Part shown: piece after piece, positions 26,962-35,487 of the stretch | Position numbering within the stretch: the first letter of the stretch is position 1 | Layout of the letters: each line of letters starts with the position of its first letter | DNA from: Bacteroidales bacterium | Lineage (GTDB): Bacteria; Bacteroidota; Bacteroidia; Bacteroidales; UBA10428 | DNA: 64,000 nt | Direction: 5' to 3' | Assembly (NCBI GenBank): GCA_016929525.1 | Contig: JAFGIP010000009.1 | Span: 1-64,000 of the forward strand | The notes under the pieces: generated by a model | Databases searched by the model: none | Told to the model about the DNA's origin: nothing | What the model saw: only the letters and a program-made list of their open reading frames with translations | Made by a program: the position numbers and the translations under genes

Positions 26962-27963
26962 ATGGATTTGATAAATGAGATCAAAGCTAAAGCAAGAGAA
27001 ATTCAGCAGCGTATTGTATTGCCGGAAAGTTTTGAAGAACGAACATTAAAAGCCGCAGATATTATTATTTCAGAAGATATAGCTAAGATCATACTTATCG
27101 GAAAACCTACTGATATACTTAATAAAGCTGGTTTATTAAGTTTAAAAAATATATCAAAGGCTACCATTGTAGATCCTGTCAATAATTCCAAAACTGAGGA
27201 TTATATTAAACTCATGCTGGAAATAAGAAAAACTAAGGGCTTGACACGTGATCAGGCCCTTAACCTTTTAGAAAATCCATTATATCTGGCTACAATAATG
27301 ATAAAAAACGGAGATGCTGATGGAGAAGTAGCAGGTGCTGAAAATGCCACAGGAAATGTGCTTCGGCCGGCATTCCAATATGTAAAAACAATGCCGGGAA
27401 TAAGTGTTGTATCAGGAGCATTCTTGATGTTTCTGAACGATAAGAATTTTGGTGAGAATGGTCTTATGATATTTGCTGATTGTGCAGTACACCCTGATCC
27501 TACTGCCAATGAGTTGGCAGAAATAGCTGTAGCAACCGGGAAAACAACCCGTGCGATAGCCGGTATAGAACCTAAGATTGCCATGTTAAGTTTTTCTACA
27601 AAAGGGAGTGCAGTGCATGAAATGGTAGATAAGGTGCGGGAAGCAACTGAAATAGCACAAAAAATCGATCCTTCACTGAAAATTGATGGTGAATTGCAAG
27701 CCGATGCTGCCATAATTGAATCAATTGGAAATAAAAAAGCACCCGGGAGTTCAATAGCAGGTCATGCCAATGTACTGATATTCCCAACTCTTGAAGCAGG
27801 TAATATAGCATATAAACTCGTACAGCGTCTCGCAAAAGCTGAAGCAGTTGGTCCCATACTTCAAGGTATGGCAGCACCTATAAACGATCTTTCAAGAGGT
27901 TGTTCTGTTGACGATATTGTAAACCTGGTTGCAATTACTGCCAATCAGTCTACAGCTATTTGA
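26962..27963 (+). CDS. pta: phosphate acetyltransferase
   Basis: 333 residues, cytosolic. It interconverts acetyl-CoA and acetyl phosphate, the step before acetate kinase. The Pta/Ptb fold is clear: IVLPESFEERTLKAADI at the N-terminus, KNGDADGEVAGAENATGNVLRPAFQ, and the C-terminal signatures VREATEIAQ, DGELQADAA and APGSSIAGHANVLIFP. The length matches the short single-domain Pta type without a DRTGG regulatory domain. It is the first gene of pta-hbd-ackA-ptb-buk, all on the plus strand with gaps of 10-41 bases. Confidence 0.93.
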   Translation: MDLINEIKAKAREIQQRIVLPESFEERTLKAADIIISEDIAKIILIGKPTDILNKAGLLSLKNISKATIVDPVNNSKTEDYIKLMLEIRKTKGLTRDQALNLLENPLYLATIMIKNGDADGEVAGAENATGNVLRPAFQYVKTMPGISVVSGAFLMFLNDKNFGENGLMIFADCAVHPDPTANELAEIAVATGKTTRAIAGIEPKIAMLSFSTKGSAVHEMVDKVREATEIAQKIDPSLKIDGELQADAAIIESIGNKKAPGSSIAGHANVLIFPTLEAGNIAYKLVQRLAKAEAVGPILQGMAAPINDLSRGCSVDDIVNLVAITANQSTAI

Positions 27964-28004
27964 GAATTTTTTCATAACTTAATAAAGAACAAAGATTTAA
28001 AGAA

Positions 28005-28961
28005 ATGTCAGAAGTTATTGTTGAACCCATTGAGAAATATGGATTAAGCAAAAAAAACAGACCCAAACAGCTATTTTCAAAGGTAGGAGTTGTAGGTTGT
28101 GGAACTGTTGGGCAAAGTATAGCCATGCTTATTAGTCAGAAAGAATTAGAGGTTGCGTTTATTGAGCTTTCTGAAGAAAAAATCAACTATGCATTATGTA
28201 AAATTGAAGAAGAACTTGACAATATGATTGAACACTGGGGTATGACTTCCGGTGAAAAAAGAGCTATATTGTCACGTATACATGGATACGTGGGGTATGA
28301 ACATTTAAAGGGTTGTGACCTGGTTATTGAATCCATACGGTCGAAAACCCGTGAAAGAAGGATTTCATGTAGAAAAGAAGTTTTTAAAAATGTAGAAAAA
28401 TACGTCGATCCTGAATGTATTATAGCAACTAATTCTACCACTATTGTTATTACAGAACTATCCTCAGAACTTGAACATAAAGAGCGTTGCGTTAGCTTAC
28501 ATTTTCTTACAAATGTAGCTAATGCCAAAATGATTGAGGTTGTTCGCGGGCTATACACTTCTGATGAAGCATACGACCGTGTATGTAAATTTGTAAAAAT
28601 GCTCGGAAAGGAAGTTATTCAGGTTCAGGAATCACCAGGACTTATTAGTGTTAGAATTTTAGTCGCATTGCTTAATGAAGCATGTGAAGTATTGATGGAG
28701 CGGGTAGGCAGCATGGAAGATATTGATAAAACAATGAGAATTGGACTTGGTCTTACTCTGGGTCCTTTTGAAACAGCTGATAAAATTGGACTTGACAAGG
28801 TTATGCGCTGGATGGAAAATCTGTATAATGAATTCGGCGATAAAAAATATATTGCATCACCCATCATTAAAAGACTTGTTAGAGCTAATCAATTGGGCCG
28901 AATCACTGGTAAAGGTTTTTACAAATATGAAGAATCCGGTAATAAAGTCCCAAATCTTTAA
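28005..28961 (+). CDS. 3-hydroxyacyl-CoA dehydrogenase family protein, divergent
   Basis: 318 residues. N-terminal NAD-binding fold (VGVVGCGTVGQSIAML) and C-terminal 3HCDH domain (GPFETADKIGLDKVMRWM, GRITGKGFYKY). The catalytic Ser (NSTTI), His (LHFLTNVANAK) and Glu (MIEVV) are in place. In the usual PGFIVNR motif the Asn is replaced: SPGLISVRIL. HFFNPV also reads HFLTNV. It may be a functional 3-hydroxybutyryl-CoA dehydrogenase or act on a related acyl-CoA. Its place between pta and ackA ties it to fermentation. No crotonase, thiolase or butyryl-CoA dehydrogenase is in the window. Confidence 0.75.
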   Translation: MSEVIVEPIEKYGLSKKNRPKQLFSKVGVVGCGTVGQSIAMLISQKELEVAFIELSEEKINYALCKIEEELDNMIEHWGMTSGEKRAILSRIHGYVGYEHLKGCDLVIESIRSKTRERRISCRKEVFKNVEKYVDPECIIATNSTTIVITELSSELEHKERCVSLHFLTNVANAKMIEVVRGLYTSDEAYDRVCKFVKMLGKEVIQVQESPGLISVRILVALLNEACEVLMERVGSMEDIDKTMRIGLGLTLGPFETADKIGLDKVMRWMENLYNEFGDKKYIASPIIKRLVRANQLGRITGKGFYKYEESGNKVPNL

Positions 28962-28974
28962 TTTCTAGAATACA

Positions 28975-30180
28975 ATGAAAATACTCGTATTGAACTGTGG
29001 AAGTTCTTCTATCAAATATCAACTGTTCGATATGGACAGAATTGTTATACTCGCAAAAGGTATTGCAGAAAAGGTAGGTTTAAAGGGATCTTTTATAAAA
29101 CTTGAAAAACAAGATGGAAGTAAATCAACCTTTGAAGGTGAAATAATCGATCATCAGACAGGAATAGAATATATACTGGGAATACTTACAAGTAAAAAAC
29201 ATGGTTGTCTTGATAATCTCGAAGATATTGATGCTGTTGGGCACAGAGTAGCTCATGGTGGAGAAAATTTTAAATCAAGTGCTTTCATAGATGATCATGC
29301 GCAAAAAGAAATTGAGCAACTTGGTGAAATTGCTCCTTTACATAATCCGGCAAATCTTAAAGGGATTGTCGCAATGAAAATTCTGCTTCCCGGAGTAAAA
29401 CAGGTAGCCGTTTTCGACACTGCGTTTCACCAGACTATTCCTGAGCATGCATACATGTATGCTATACCTTACTCGCTTTACAATAAGTATAAGATAAGAA
29501 GATATGGTTTCCATGGTACGAGTCATTATTTCGTTTCCAAACGTGCATGTGAAATACTTAATGTTGATATTAAGAAACAAAAAATTATTACCTGTCATTT
29601 GGGAAATGGAGCATCTATGACTGCAATTGACGGTGGAAAATCTATTGATACATCGATGGGATTCACTCCAATTGAAGGTTTAATTATGGGAACACGTTCA
29701 GGTGATTTGGATATAGGAGTAGTATCGCACATAATGAATAAAGAAGAGATAGGGCTTAACTCCGTAAACACAGTTTTCAATAAACAAAGTGGTATGCTCG
29801 GAGTTACAGGTGTTTCATCTGATATGAGGGAAATTGAGAAAGCAGCCTGGGAAAAGAAGAATGCCCGCGCTCAACTGGGTTTAGATATGTATCATTACCG
29901 TATTAAAAAATATATTGGTTCATATGCTGCTGCTTTAGGTGGCCTTGACTGTCTAATTTTTACCGGTGGAATCGGAGAAAATGGTCCTGAAACACGTGAA
30001 TATGCATGCAAAAATCTTGAATTCCTGGGAATTGAAATTGATAAAAAAAAGAATAACGGGCTTCGCTCGAAGGAGGCAATTATATCAACCGATAATTCAA
30101 GAGTTAAGGTAATGGTTATACCAACGAATGAGGAACTTGTGATCGCACAGGATACATTAAAGATTGTAAGCAGTATGTAA
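28975..30180 (+). CDS. ackA: acetate kinase
   Basis: 401 residues, cytosolic. It makes ATP and acetate from acetyl phosphate. ASKHA-fold signatures: ILVLNCGSSSIKYQLFD at the N-terminus, VGHRVAHGGENF, the AVFDTAFHQTIPEHAYMYAIP segment, RRYGFHGTSHYFVS, HLGNGASMTAIDGGKSIDTSMG and the late FTGGIGENGPETR. The length is normal. It starts 13 bases after hbd and is followed 10 bases later by ptb, so it is co-transcribed with both. Confidence 0.97.
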   Translation: MKILVLNCGSSSIKYQLFDMDRIVILAKGIAEKVGLKGSFIKLEKQDGSKSTFEGEIIDHQTGIEYILGILTSKKHGCLDNLEDIDAVGHRVAHGGENFKSSAFIDDHAQKEIEQLGEIAPLHNPANLKGIVAMKILLPGVKQVAVFDTAFHQTIPEHAYMYAIPYSLYNKYKIRRYGFHGTSHYFVSKRACEILNVDIKKQKIITCHLGNGASMTAIDGGKSIDTSMGFTPIEGLIMGTRSGDLDIGVVSHIMNKEEIGLNSVNTVFNKQSGMLGVTGVSSDMREIEKAAWEKKNARAQLGLDMYHYRIKKYIGSYAAALGGLDCLIFTGGIGENGPETREYACKNLEFLGIEIDKKKNNGLRSKEAIISTDNSRVKVMVIPTNEELVIAQDTLKIVSSM

Positions 30181-30190
30181 AAATCTTATC

Positions 30191-31093
30191 ATGCAAATCA
30201 GAACACTTAATGAAATTCTTAAGCGTGTAACAGATAGAAAACAAAGTAAAATGCTGGCTGTAGTTGCAGCGGACGATCAATATGTACTGCATGCTGTCCG
30301 GAAAGCAGAAACTTTCGGATTGATTACCCCGATTTTAATTGGTAACCGAAAAAAAATAGAGCAGACTGCTGATATTAACAAGATATCCATTAAAAATACT
30401 ACCATAATAGATACAGGTAGTAAAACCAACCCTGCAGCAATCGCTATAAATGAAATTAAAAGAGGAAATGCCGATATGCTCATGAAAGGCTTTATTTCTA
30501 CAAAAGAGCTTTTACTTGAGATAGTAAAAAAAGATTCCGGAATATTGAGTGAGTCCATATTAAGCCATCTGGCAGTTTTTGAAACACCTTATTACCATAA
30601 ACTTCTGGGAGTTACTGATGCAGCAATGAACATATCTCCTTCTGTAGATGATAAAATATCTATTATTAAAAATTCAGTAAATGCATTTCAAAAATTAGGG
30701 ATCGAAATACCAAAGGTTGCCCTGATTGCAGCTATTGAAAAGGTGAACCCTAAAATGTCAGCAACAACGGATGCAGTAAAAATTTTAGAAAAACATAACC
30801 ATCATCAGCTAGCAGCATGTATATTGCAAGGACCAATCGCACTCGACCTTGCAGTCTCAAAAGAGGCTGCAAAGCATAAACATATTAATGGTGATGTTGC
30901 AGGTGATGCAGACATTCTTTTAGTTCCCGAAATAGTAAGCGGTAATGTACTGTACAAATCACTTACTTGTCTAGGTGGGGCTAAAACAGCCGGCGTTATA
31001 TTAGGAGCAAAAGTTCCTTTAGTATTAACTTCCCGGGCTGATTCTGAAGAAAGCAAATTCTTCTCTATTGTACTCGCATTAAGTCTATGTTAA
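30191..31093 (+). CDS. ptb: phosphate butyryltransferase
   Basis: 300 residues of the Pta/Ptb fold, shorter than the Pta at 26962 and without its DGEVAGAENATG segment. Ptb-type features are the MLAVVAADDQYVLHAV start, GNADMLMKGFISTKELL, SHLAVFETPYYHKLLGVTDAAMNI and the C-terminal GDVAGDADILLVPEIVSGN. It converts butyryl-CoA and phosphate to butyryl phosphate. Pairing with the next gene, a butyrate kinase, 18 bases away supports butyrate or branched-chain acid formation rather than acetate. Confidence 0.93.
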   Translation: MQIRTLNEILKRVTDRKQSKMLAVVAADDQYVLHAVRKAETFGLITPILIGNRKKIEQTADINKISIKNTTIIDTGSKTNPAAIAINEIKRGNADMLMKGFISTKELLLEIVKKDSGILSESILSHLAVFETPYYHKLLGVTDAAMNISPSVDDKISIIKNSVNAFQKLGIEIPKVALIAAIEKVNPKMSATTDAVKILEKHNHHQLAACILQGPIALDLAVSKEAAKHKHINGDVAGDADILLVPEIVSGNVLYKSLTCLGGAKTAGVILGAKVPLVLTSRADSEESKFFSIVLALSLC

Positions 31094-31111
31094 ATACTTA
31101 AGATCAAAATA

Positions 31112-32203
31112 ATGATACATCAGATTTTAGCTATAAACCCCGGCTCTACAAGTACAAAAATAGCTGTCTACCATGGATCAAAACCCGTATTTCTAAAAAG
31201 TATATTACATCCTTCTGAAGAGCTTCGAGATTTTAAAAAGGTCACTGATCAATATGAATATAGAAAAAATGCTATAATTCGCGAATTATCCGATTCGCAT
31301 ATTGACATTCATAAAATTGAAGCAATAGTTGCCCGCGGTGGTCTGATTAAACCGATTAAATCCGGAGTATATCGTATAAATGAGGCGATGAAAAAAGATT
31401 TAAAAGATGGTTTACTGGGTGAACATGCCAGTAATTTAGGAGGACTTATTGCTGATGAAATAGCTAAGACAATTCCAAATTGTCAGGCATATATTGCTGA
31501 TCCGGTTGTCGTTGATGAAATGCAGGATATAGCAAAATTCACCGGTCATCCCAAATTCAAACGTCTTTCGATATTTCATGCTCTTAACCAAAAAGCAACT
31601 GCCAGGGCATACGCACGACTGATGAACCAAAAATATGAGGATCTCAACCTTATTATAGCACACATGGGAGGAGGAATCTCGATAGGGGCTCATTCAAAAG
31701 GAAAAGTAATTGATGTAAATCAGGCTCTTGACGGTGAAGGCCCTTTTTCTCCTGAAAGAACCGGAACCTTGCCTGCAGGGGCCTTGGCAAAATACTGTTT
31801 CCGGGAAGATGTTACATTGGATGATATAAGAAAAATGATTACCGGCCGGGGTGGCTATATGGCATATCTAAATACAAATAATGCATATGAGGTGGAACTA
31901 ATGGCTCAGGATGGTGATGAAAATGCGAGGAAAGTTCAGGATGCAATGTCATATCAGATAGGGAAAGAGATTGGTTCTCTGGCTGCTGTTCTTAGAGGTG
32001 AAGTCGATGCTATTATACTAACAGGAGGAATATCGCACAATCCAATGGTAGTTGAATATATAAAATCGATGGTGTCTTTTATTGCCCCTGTTGTGATATA
32101 TCCGGGCGAAGATGAAATGCATGCATTGGTTTGGAATGGTTTACTGGTACTGCGAGGCGCCCTGGAACCAAAGGAATATGATGAAACCAATATGGTTAAA
32201 TAA
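31112..32203 (+). CDS. buk: butyrate kinase
   Basis: 363 residues of the acetate/butyrate kinase family. Signatures: ILAINPGSTSTKIAVYHG, the LGEHASNLGGLIADEIAK segment, HMGGGISIGAHSKGKVIDVNQ, GEGPFSPERTGTLPAGALA and ILTGGISHNP. It makes ATP from butyryl phosphate and closes the operon. The length and the GPFSPERTG motif separate it from acetate kinase. The downstream 21 bases lead straight into the convergent SDR gene with no clear hairpin. Confidence 0.95.
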   Translation: MIHQILAINPGSTSTKIAVYHGSKPVFLKSILHPSEELRDFKKVTDQYEYRKNAIIRELSDSHIDIHKIEAIVARGGLIKPIKSGVYRINEAMKKDLKDGLLGEHASNLGGLIADEIAKTIPNCQAYIADPVVVDEMQDIAKFTGHPKFKRLSIFHALNQKATARAYARLMNQKYEDLNLIIAHMGGGISIGAHSKGKVIDVNQALDGEGPFSPERTGTLPAGALAKYCFREDVTLDDIRKMITGRGGYMAYLNTNNAYEVELMAQDGDENARKVQDAMSYQIGKEIGSLAAVLRGEVDAIILTGGISHNPMVVEYIKSMVSFIAPVVIYPGEDEMHALVWNGLLVLRGALEPKEYDETNMVK

Positions 32204-32224
32204 TTACTATAATAATTATTAGCA

Positions 32225-32926
32225 TTAGGGAGTAGAAACAGAAACAGGTAAAATCTTCCCTCTGAAGAATTTATGTCCGTTAACCGCAAAATTATAAACA
32301 AATTCAGCCATCTCGTCAGCAGACAGAGGTGCTTTATAACCAGGAAAAGCTTCATTAAGCATTTCTGTCTGAACAGCACCCAGAGCCAGACAGTTTACAT
32401 AAACATCAGTGTCTGCATATTCATGGGCCATGCATTCTGTGAAAGAGGCTATTGCTGCCTTTGTTGCACTGTAAATACTTAATCCCGGAAATTTAACACT
32501 CCCCTGATATCCTCCCATACTTCCTATATTTACTACGTGCGTAATGCCCTTTGTACCTAATCTATCAGACAGATTTTTTAAAAGTATGACTGGTGCAATA
32601 AAATTAACACTTGTCATATCTACTATTTCATCCACAATTAATTCGCTAAATTTCTTATTAATGAGCAATCCGGCATTGTTAATAATAATATCCAAATGAG
32701 GAACATCAATATCCAGGTCTGAATTTTCAACAATCAATCTGGTAAAGTCATAAGGGATAATATTAATTTTTGCCTTTGAGTTTATTGCGACACAATCTTT
32801 GGCAAGCTTTTTTAATAATTTTTCCGATCGTGATAATAAAAATTGTTTGCAGCTATCCTGCCTTGCAAATTTAAGTGCAAGTTCCCTTCCTAATCCTTTG
32901 CTTGCTCCCGTTATTAAAATGTTCAT
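32225..32926 (-). CDS. short-chain dehydrogenase/reductase
   Basis: 233 residues, classical SDR. NAD(P) motif ITGASKGLGREL at the N-terminus, IIINNAG at residue about 86, catalytic Ser in NIGSMGG, and YSATK (the YxxxK pair). The helix SFTECMAHEYAD and the CLALGAVQTEML segment are typical of the family. The short C-terminus gives no hint of the substrate. It is convergent with buk and divergent from the 32983 gene. Confidence 0.88.
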   Translation of the reverse strand: MNILITGASKGLGRELALKFARQDSCKQFLLSRSEKLLKKLAKDCVAINSKAKINIIPYDFTRLIVENSDLDIDVPHLDIIINNAGLLINKKFSELIVDEIVDMTSVNFIAPVILLKNLSDRLGTKGITHVVNIGSMGGYQGSVKFPGLSIYSATKAAIASFTECMAHEYADTDVYVNCLALGAVQTEMLNEAFPGYKAPLSADEMAEFVYNFAVNGHKFFRGKILPVSVSTP

Positions 32927-32944
32927 TTGATACAGAATTGATCT

Positions 32945-32952
32945 TATATTTG
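32945..32952 (+). promoter_or_regulatory. candidate -7 box TATATTTG of the 32983 gene
   Basis: Exact TAnnTTTG match on the plus strand, 30 bases upstream of the ATG at 32983. Confidence 0.45.
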
Positions 32953-32982
32953 TAAAACTATTGCTATTTATTTAAATATTCC

Positions 32983-33579
32983 ATGAAGAACTATAAATAT
33001 ATATTGTTTCTCGTTTTGTGTGCTATAACAACTAACTTATTGGCACAATATGATTACCCTGGTGAAGAAAAAGAATATAAGAAAAGAGAAAGGGGAAAGT
33101 ATTATAATTCAAATTTTGTATTTGGAGGAAATTTAGGCTTATCTTTCGGGACTATCACTTATGTGGAATTATCTCCATTTGTTGGCTATTATATAATCCC
33201 ACGATTATTGGTTGGTCTGGGACCAAGGTACACATATTATAAAAATGGAGGTCTTGTAACTAACAGATATGGAGGTATGGTTTTCACTCAGTTCACAGTT
33301 TTTAAAAATCTTAAGGAAAGCATTGGAATTAATCTAGGTGATATTTTTATTTATACTGAAAATGAGACTCTAAGCCTTGAACCAATTTATGTAGACAGGG
33401 TAGCAAATATAGCTTGGAAAGGAGAAAGAAAATGGTATAATACTACACTCGTTGGAGGAGGAATGCGTATTCCTTTAGGTGAAAGGGGCGGAATCTCAAT
33501 ATTTGTTTTATTCGATGTTATTCAAAATCCGGAACATCATTACGAAAATCCAGTTATACGACTTTGGTTCGATTTTTAA
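32983..33579 (+). CDS. predicted outer membrane beta-barrel protein, unknown function
   Basis: 198 residues. A signal peptide (YILFLVLCAITTNLLAQ) is followed by a basic, charged stretch (GEEKEYKKRERGKYY) and then alternating hydrophobic/aromatic strands (FVFGGNLGLSFGTITYVELSPFVGYYI, shown here only as a pattern) ending in an aromatic residue (RLWFDF). That ending is typical of small 8-stranded outer membrane barrels. No specific family is recognised. It is convergent with the DUF6588-like gene and shares a hairpin terminator with it. Confidence 0.65.
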   Translation: MKNYKYILFLVLCAITTNLLAQYDYPGEEKEYKKRERGKYYNSNFVFGGNLGLSFGTITYVELSPFVGYYIIPRLLVGLGPRYTYYKNGGLVTNRYGGMVFTQFTVFKNLKESIGINLGDIFIYTENETLSLEPIYVDRVANIAWKGERKWYNTTLVGGGMRIPLGERGGISIFVLFDVIQNPEHHYENPVIRLWFDF

Positions 33580-33581
33580 AA

Positions 33582-33605
33582 AAGCTGTCCTGATTAAGAC
33601 AGCTT
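33582..33605. terminator. bidirectional hairpin terminator
   Basis: Perfect 8-base stem AAGCTGTC / GACAGCTT with an 8-base loop, between the convergent genes ending at 33579 and 33625. It is preceded by GATTTTTAAA, which gives a T-rich tail for the minus-strand transcript. Confidence 0.75.
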
Positions 33606-33624
33606 CCATAATACAATTTCATTT

Positions 33625-34704
33625 TTATCTGAAACTAACACCAACGCCGGCAGTAAAAGCGTTAAAGTTAGCCCTTGTGTAATCCCCATGTAATGTAAAC
33701 ACACCAAATTTCAGACGCATACCAATATTAAATCTTGGTTTCACTATCCCTCCATCCTGGTTCTTAACTTCCATACTAATCGGATCGGGATCAGTTGTTT
33801 CAACTATCGGATCGGTACCTGATACCCCAAGCATCGGATATACTCCCTGCATTTTTAAAGTTGTTTTAGTTTGAGCAATACCAACACCTCCATAAAAAGT
33901 AATAATCGGTAAATCTGCTGAAACCAGCAGGTTCCCTGTAAAGCTGGCAGACTGAACAAACATGTTCTGGCCATTCCATGTTTCATCAGGAAGTGTATTA
34001 TAGTCACTTAATCCAATGTGAGATGGATTAACAGAAATACCAAGATTTGAAGTTATCCGGGTATATCCACCCATTAAAGATATGTTTAATACAGGAAGTT
34101 CTTTAAGGCCCGGAATCCATTGCGAAATGCTATGTTTTAAACCTACTCCCCACATAAAAATATCATTGTCATCTTTAATTTTTATCTTCGGGAATAAACG
34201 TCCCATAATTTCTGTCTCCTTATATATTCCAATGCCTGCCTGAATCATGGGTGTTGGTACTCCAATAAGACCTACTCCCTGAGGCATTTCAAATGCTTCC
34301 CCATTGTAATAAGGGTGATTATAATTCATTTGAGGACCCGGCTCTCCCTTCCCTGCGATTGTGGGAGACTCCGGGTCTGTTCCGTCAGCTCTGACCAAGG
34401 TAGTAAGTTCAAGTTCATCTACATTGAATGATTTAAACTCGTTTGGTATAGATGCATAAGTTGCAGAAATTGTAATATCGAAACCTCCCGGTTTATGCGC
34501 TTTGGCAGTATTATACCAACCACCGGTCAATGAAGCTCCAAAAGCATTCAACATTGGCGATACATATGCTTCTAACATTTTTTCGGCATCTTCCGGACCA
34601 GCAGCCATAAATGTACCCAGATCGCTTATCTGTGCAATAGTTTGAATATAAATACCAATATTTAAAATAATGGTAAAAATTAGTAGTCTTTTCAGATGTT
34701 TCAT
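33625..34704 (-). CDS. outer membrane-type protein, DUF6588-like
   Basis: About 359 residues. The preferred start is MKHLKRLLIF at 34704, which begins a normal signal peptide (ending TIAQ); an upstream ATG at 34725 would add seven residues. The mature N-terminus has LGTFMAAGPEDAEKMLEAYVSPMLNAFGASL (first part of a helical region), then Gly-rich beta strands consistent with a barrel and a C-terminal ...AGVGVSFR strand. This resembles DUF6588 proteins of Bacteroidota, whose role is unknown. It is monocistronic. Confidence 0.7.
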   Translation of the reverse strand: MKHLKRLLIFTIILNIGIYIQTIAQISDLGTFMAAGPEDAEKMLEAYVSPMLNAFGASLTGGWYNTAKAHKPGGFDITISATYASIPNEFKSFNVDELELTTLVRADGTDPESPTIAGKGEPGPQMNYNHPYYNGEAFEMPQGVGLIGVPTPMIQAGIGIYKETEIMGRLFPKIKIKDDNDIFMWGVGLKHSISQWIPGLKELPVLNISLMGGYTRITSNLGISVNPSHIGLSDYNTLPDETWNGQNMFVQSASFTGNLLVSADLPIITFYGGVGIAQTKTTLKMQGVYPMLGVSGTDPIVETTDPDPISMEVKNQDGGIVKPRFNIGMRLKFGVFTLHGDYTRANFNAFTAGVGVSFR

Positions 34705-34847
34705 TTTATAGATATTTAGTTCCAAGTAAATTACAATATTTTAATATTACGATATCTTGCTTAATAGGTTTTCTTTTAACAGGTAACTTTTGAAATATAT
34801 AGACTTTTTGAATACTTTTTATTGAATTATAAAAACCAATAGAACTT

Positions 34848-34877
34848 TTTGTAGGTTAAAAAAACGTACTATATTTG
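34848..34877 (+). promoter_or_regulatory. promoter of tRNA-Lys
   Basis: TTTG (34848-34851), an 18-base spacer, then TATATTTG (34870-34877), 25 bases before the mature tRNA 5' end. This matches the Bacteroidota sigma consensus. Confidence 0.7.
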
Positions 34878-34902
34878 CCACTCGTTTTTTCAAGGCAAAT
34901 CT

Positions 34903-34975
34903 GATTCTGTAGCTCAGCAGGTAGAGCACCTCCCTTTTAAGGAGGGGGTCCTGGGTTCGAGCCCCAGCAGAATCA
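34903..34975 (+). tRNA. tRNA-Lys (anticodon TTT)
   Basis: Seventy-three bases fold as a cloverleaf. The acceptor stem is GATTCTG/CAGAATC, the D-arm is AGCTCAGCAGGTAGAGC, and the anticodon stem CCTCC/GGAGG encloses the loop CTTTTAA with anticodon TTT. The T-arm is CTGGG-TTCGAGC-CCCAG, with discriminator A. CCA is not encoded directly after the discriminator. Confidence 0.97.
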
Positions 34976-34982
34976 CACCATG

Positions 34983-35018
34983 GACCGGAACTAGTTATTT
35001 TTCGGTCTTTTCTTTTTA
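34983..35018 (+). terminator. Rho-independent terminator of tRNA-Lys
   Basis: Stem GACCGGAA / TTTCGGTC (one G-U pair) with a 9-base loop, followed by TTTTCTTTTT, starting 8 bases after the tRNA. Confidence 0.75.
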
Positions 35019-35098
35019 ATTATACTTATACTTTCTATATTATTTTAAGTTATATTTCTTACAGAAATGTTTAATACCAGTTTATAACTACAAAATAA

Positions 35099-35114
35099 AT
35101 GATATAAATCATCA
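35099..35114. promoter_or_regulatory. FNR/CRP-like palindrome ATGAT-ATAA-ATCAT
   Basis: Perfect 5-base dyad ATGAT/ATCAT with a 4-base spacer (35099-35112), about 90 bases upstream of the 72-residue gene. It shares the half ATAAATCATCA with the site at 37117-37134 next to the Crp/Fnr gene. Confidence 0.45.
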
Positions 35115-35204
35115 GTAATAAGAAATCCATATCACCACTATATTCTTGACTAAAAGGGGATGTTTGTATTAGTTTAGTCCCTGAAAACTTAATCTCATTC
35201 ATTT

Positions 35205-35423
35205 ATGGAAGCATTAGTACAAACTCCTGTCCTGAAACTTGAAAAAGATATGTGCTTTTCAAGCGACGAACTGCAAAACCTCGGTATATTCCCTACAAAT
35301 CTGCAGTGTTTCACTTATTATCATTATGTACTATATCAAAAGGGTAATAAGCGAATTATTCTTAAACCTTTACCCCATAATCTTTATAAAGTAATTCGCA
35401 CGTACGATTTTATGCCAGCCTAA
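35205..35423 (+). CDS. 72-residue protein of unknown function
   Basis: Not recognised. No signal peptide or membrane helix; a compact, mixed-charge protein with two Cys (DMCFSSDEL, NLQCFTYY) and a basic middle (GNKRIILKPLPHNLYK). Support for a real gene: its own hairpin terminator follows 22 bases after the stop, an FNR-like palindrome lies upstream, and codon use resembles the neighbours. It might sense or respond to redox conditions given the next gene, a methionine sulfoxide reductase, but that is speculation. Confidence 0.55.
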   Translation: MEALVQTPVLKLEKDMCFSSDELQNLGIFPTNLQCFTYYHYVLYQKGNKRIILKPLPHNLYKVIRTYDFMPA

Positions 35424-35445
35424 AAAGCTTTCATTTATAAAAGAA

Positions 35446-35478
35446 AATAATCCAAATTACTTGGGTTATTTTTTTTTA
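35446..35478 (+). terminator. terminator between the 72-residue gene and fRMsr
   Basis: Stem AATAATCC / GGGTTATT (one G-U pair), 9-base loop, followed by an eight-base T run. It ends about 10 bases before the fRMsr ATG at 35488, so read-through would be needed for co-transcription, or the hairpin may act as an attenuator. Confidence 0.7.
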
Positions 35479-35487
35479 TATTCATGT

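Noticed and set aside
35461..35487. Upstream TTG start for fRMsr
   Set aside because: It would place the first nine codons inside a terminator hairpin and T-run; the ATG at 35488 starts the normal fRMsr N-terminus.
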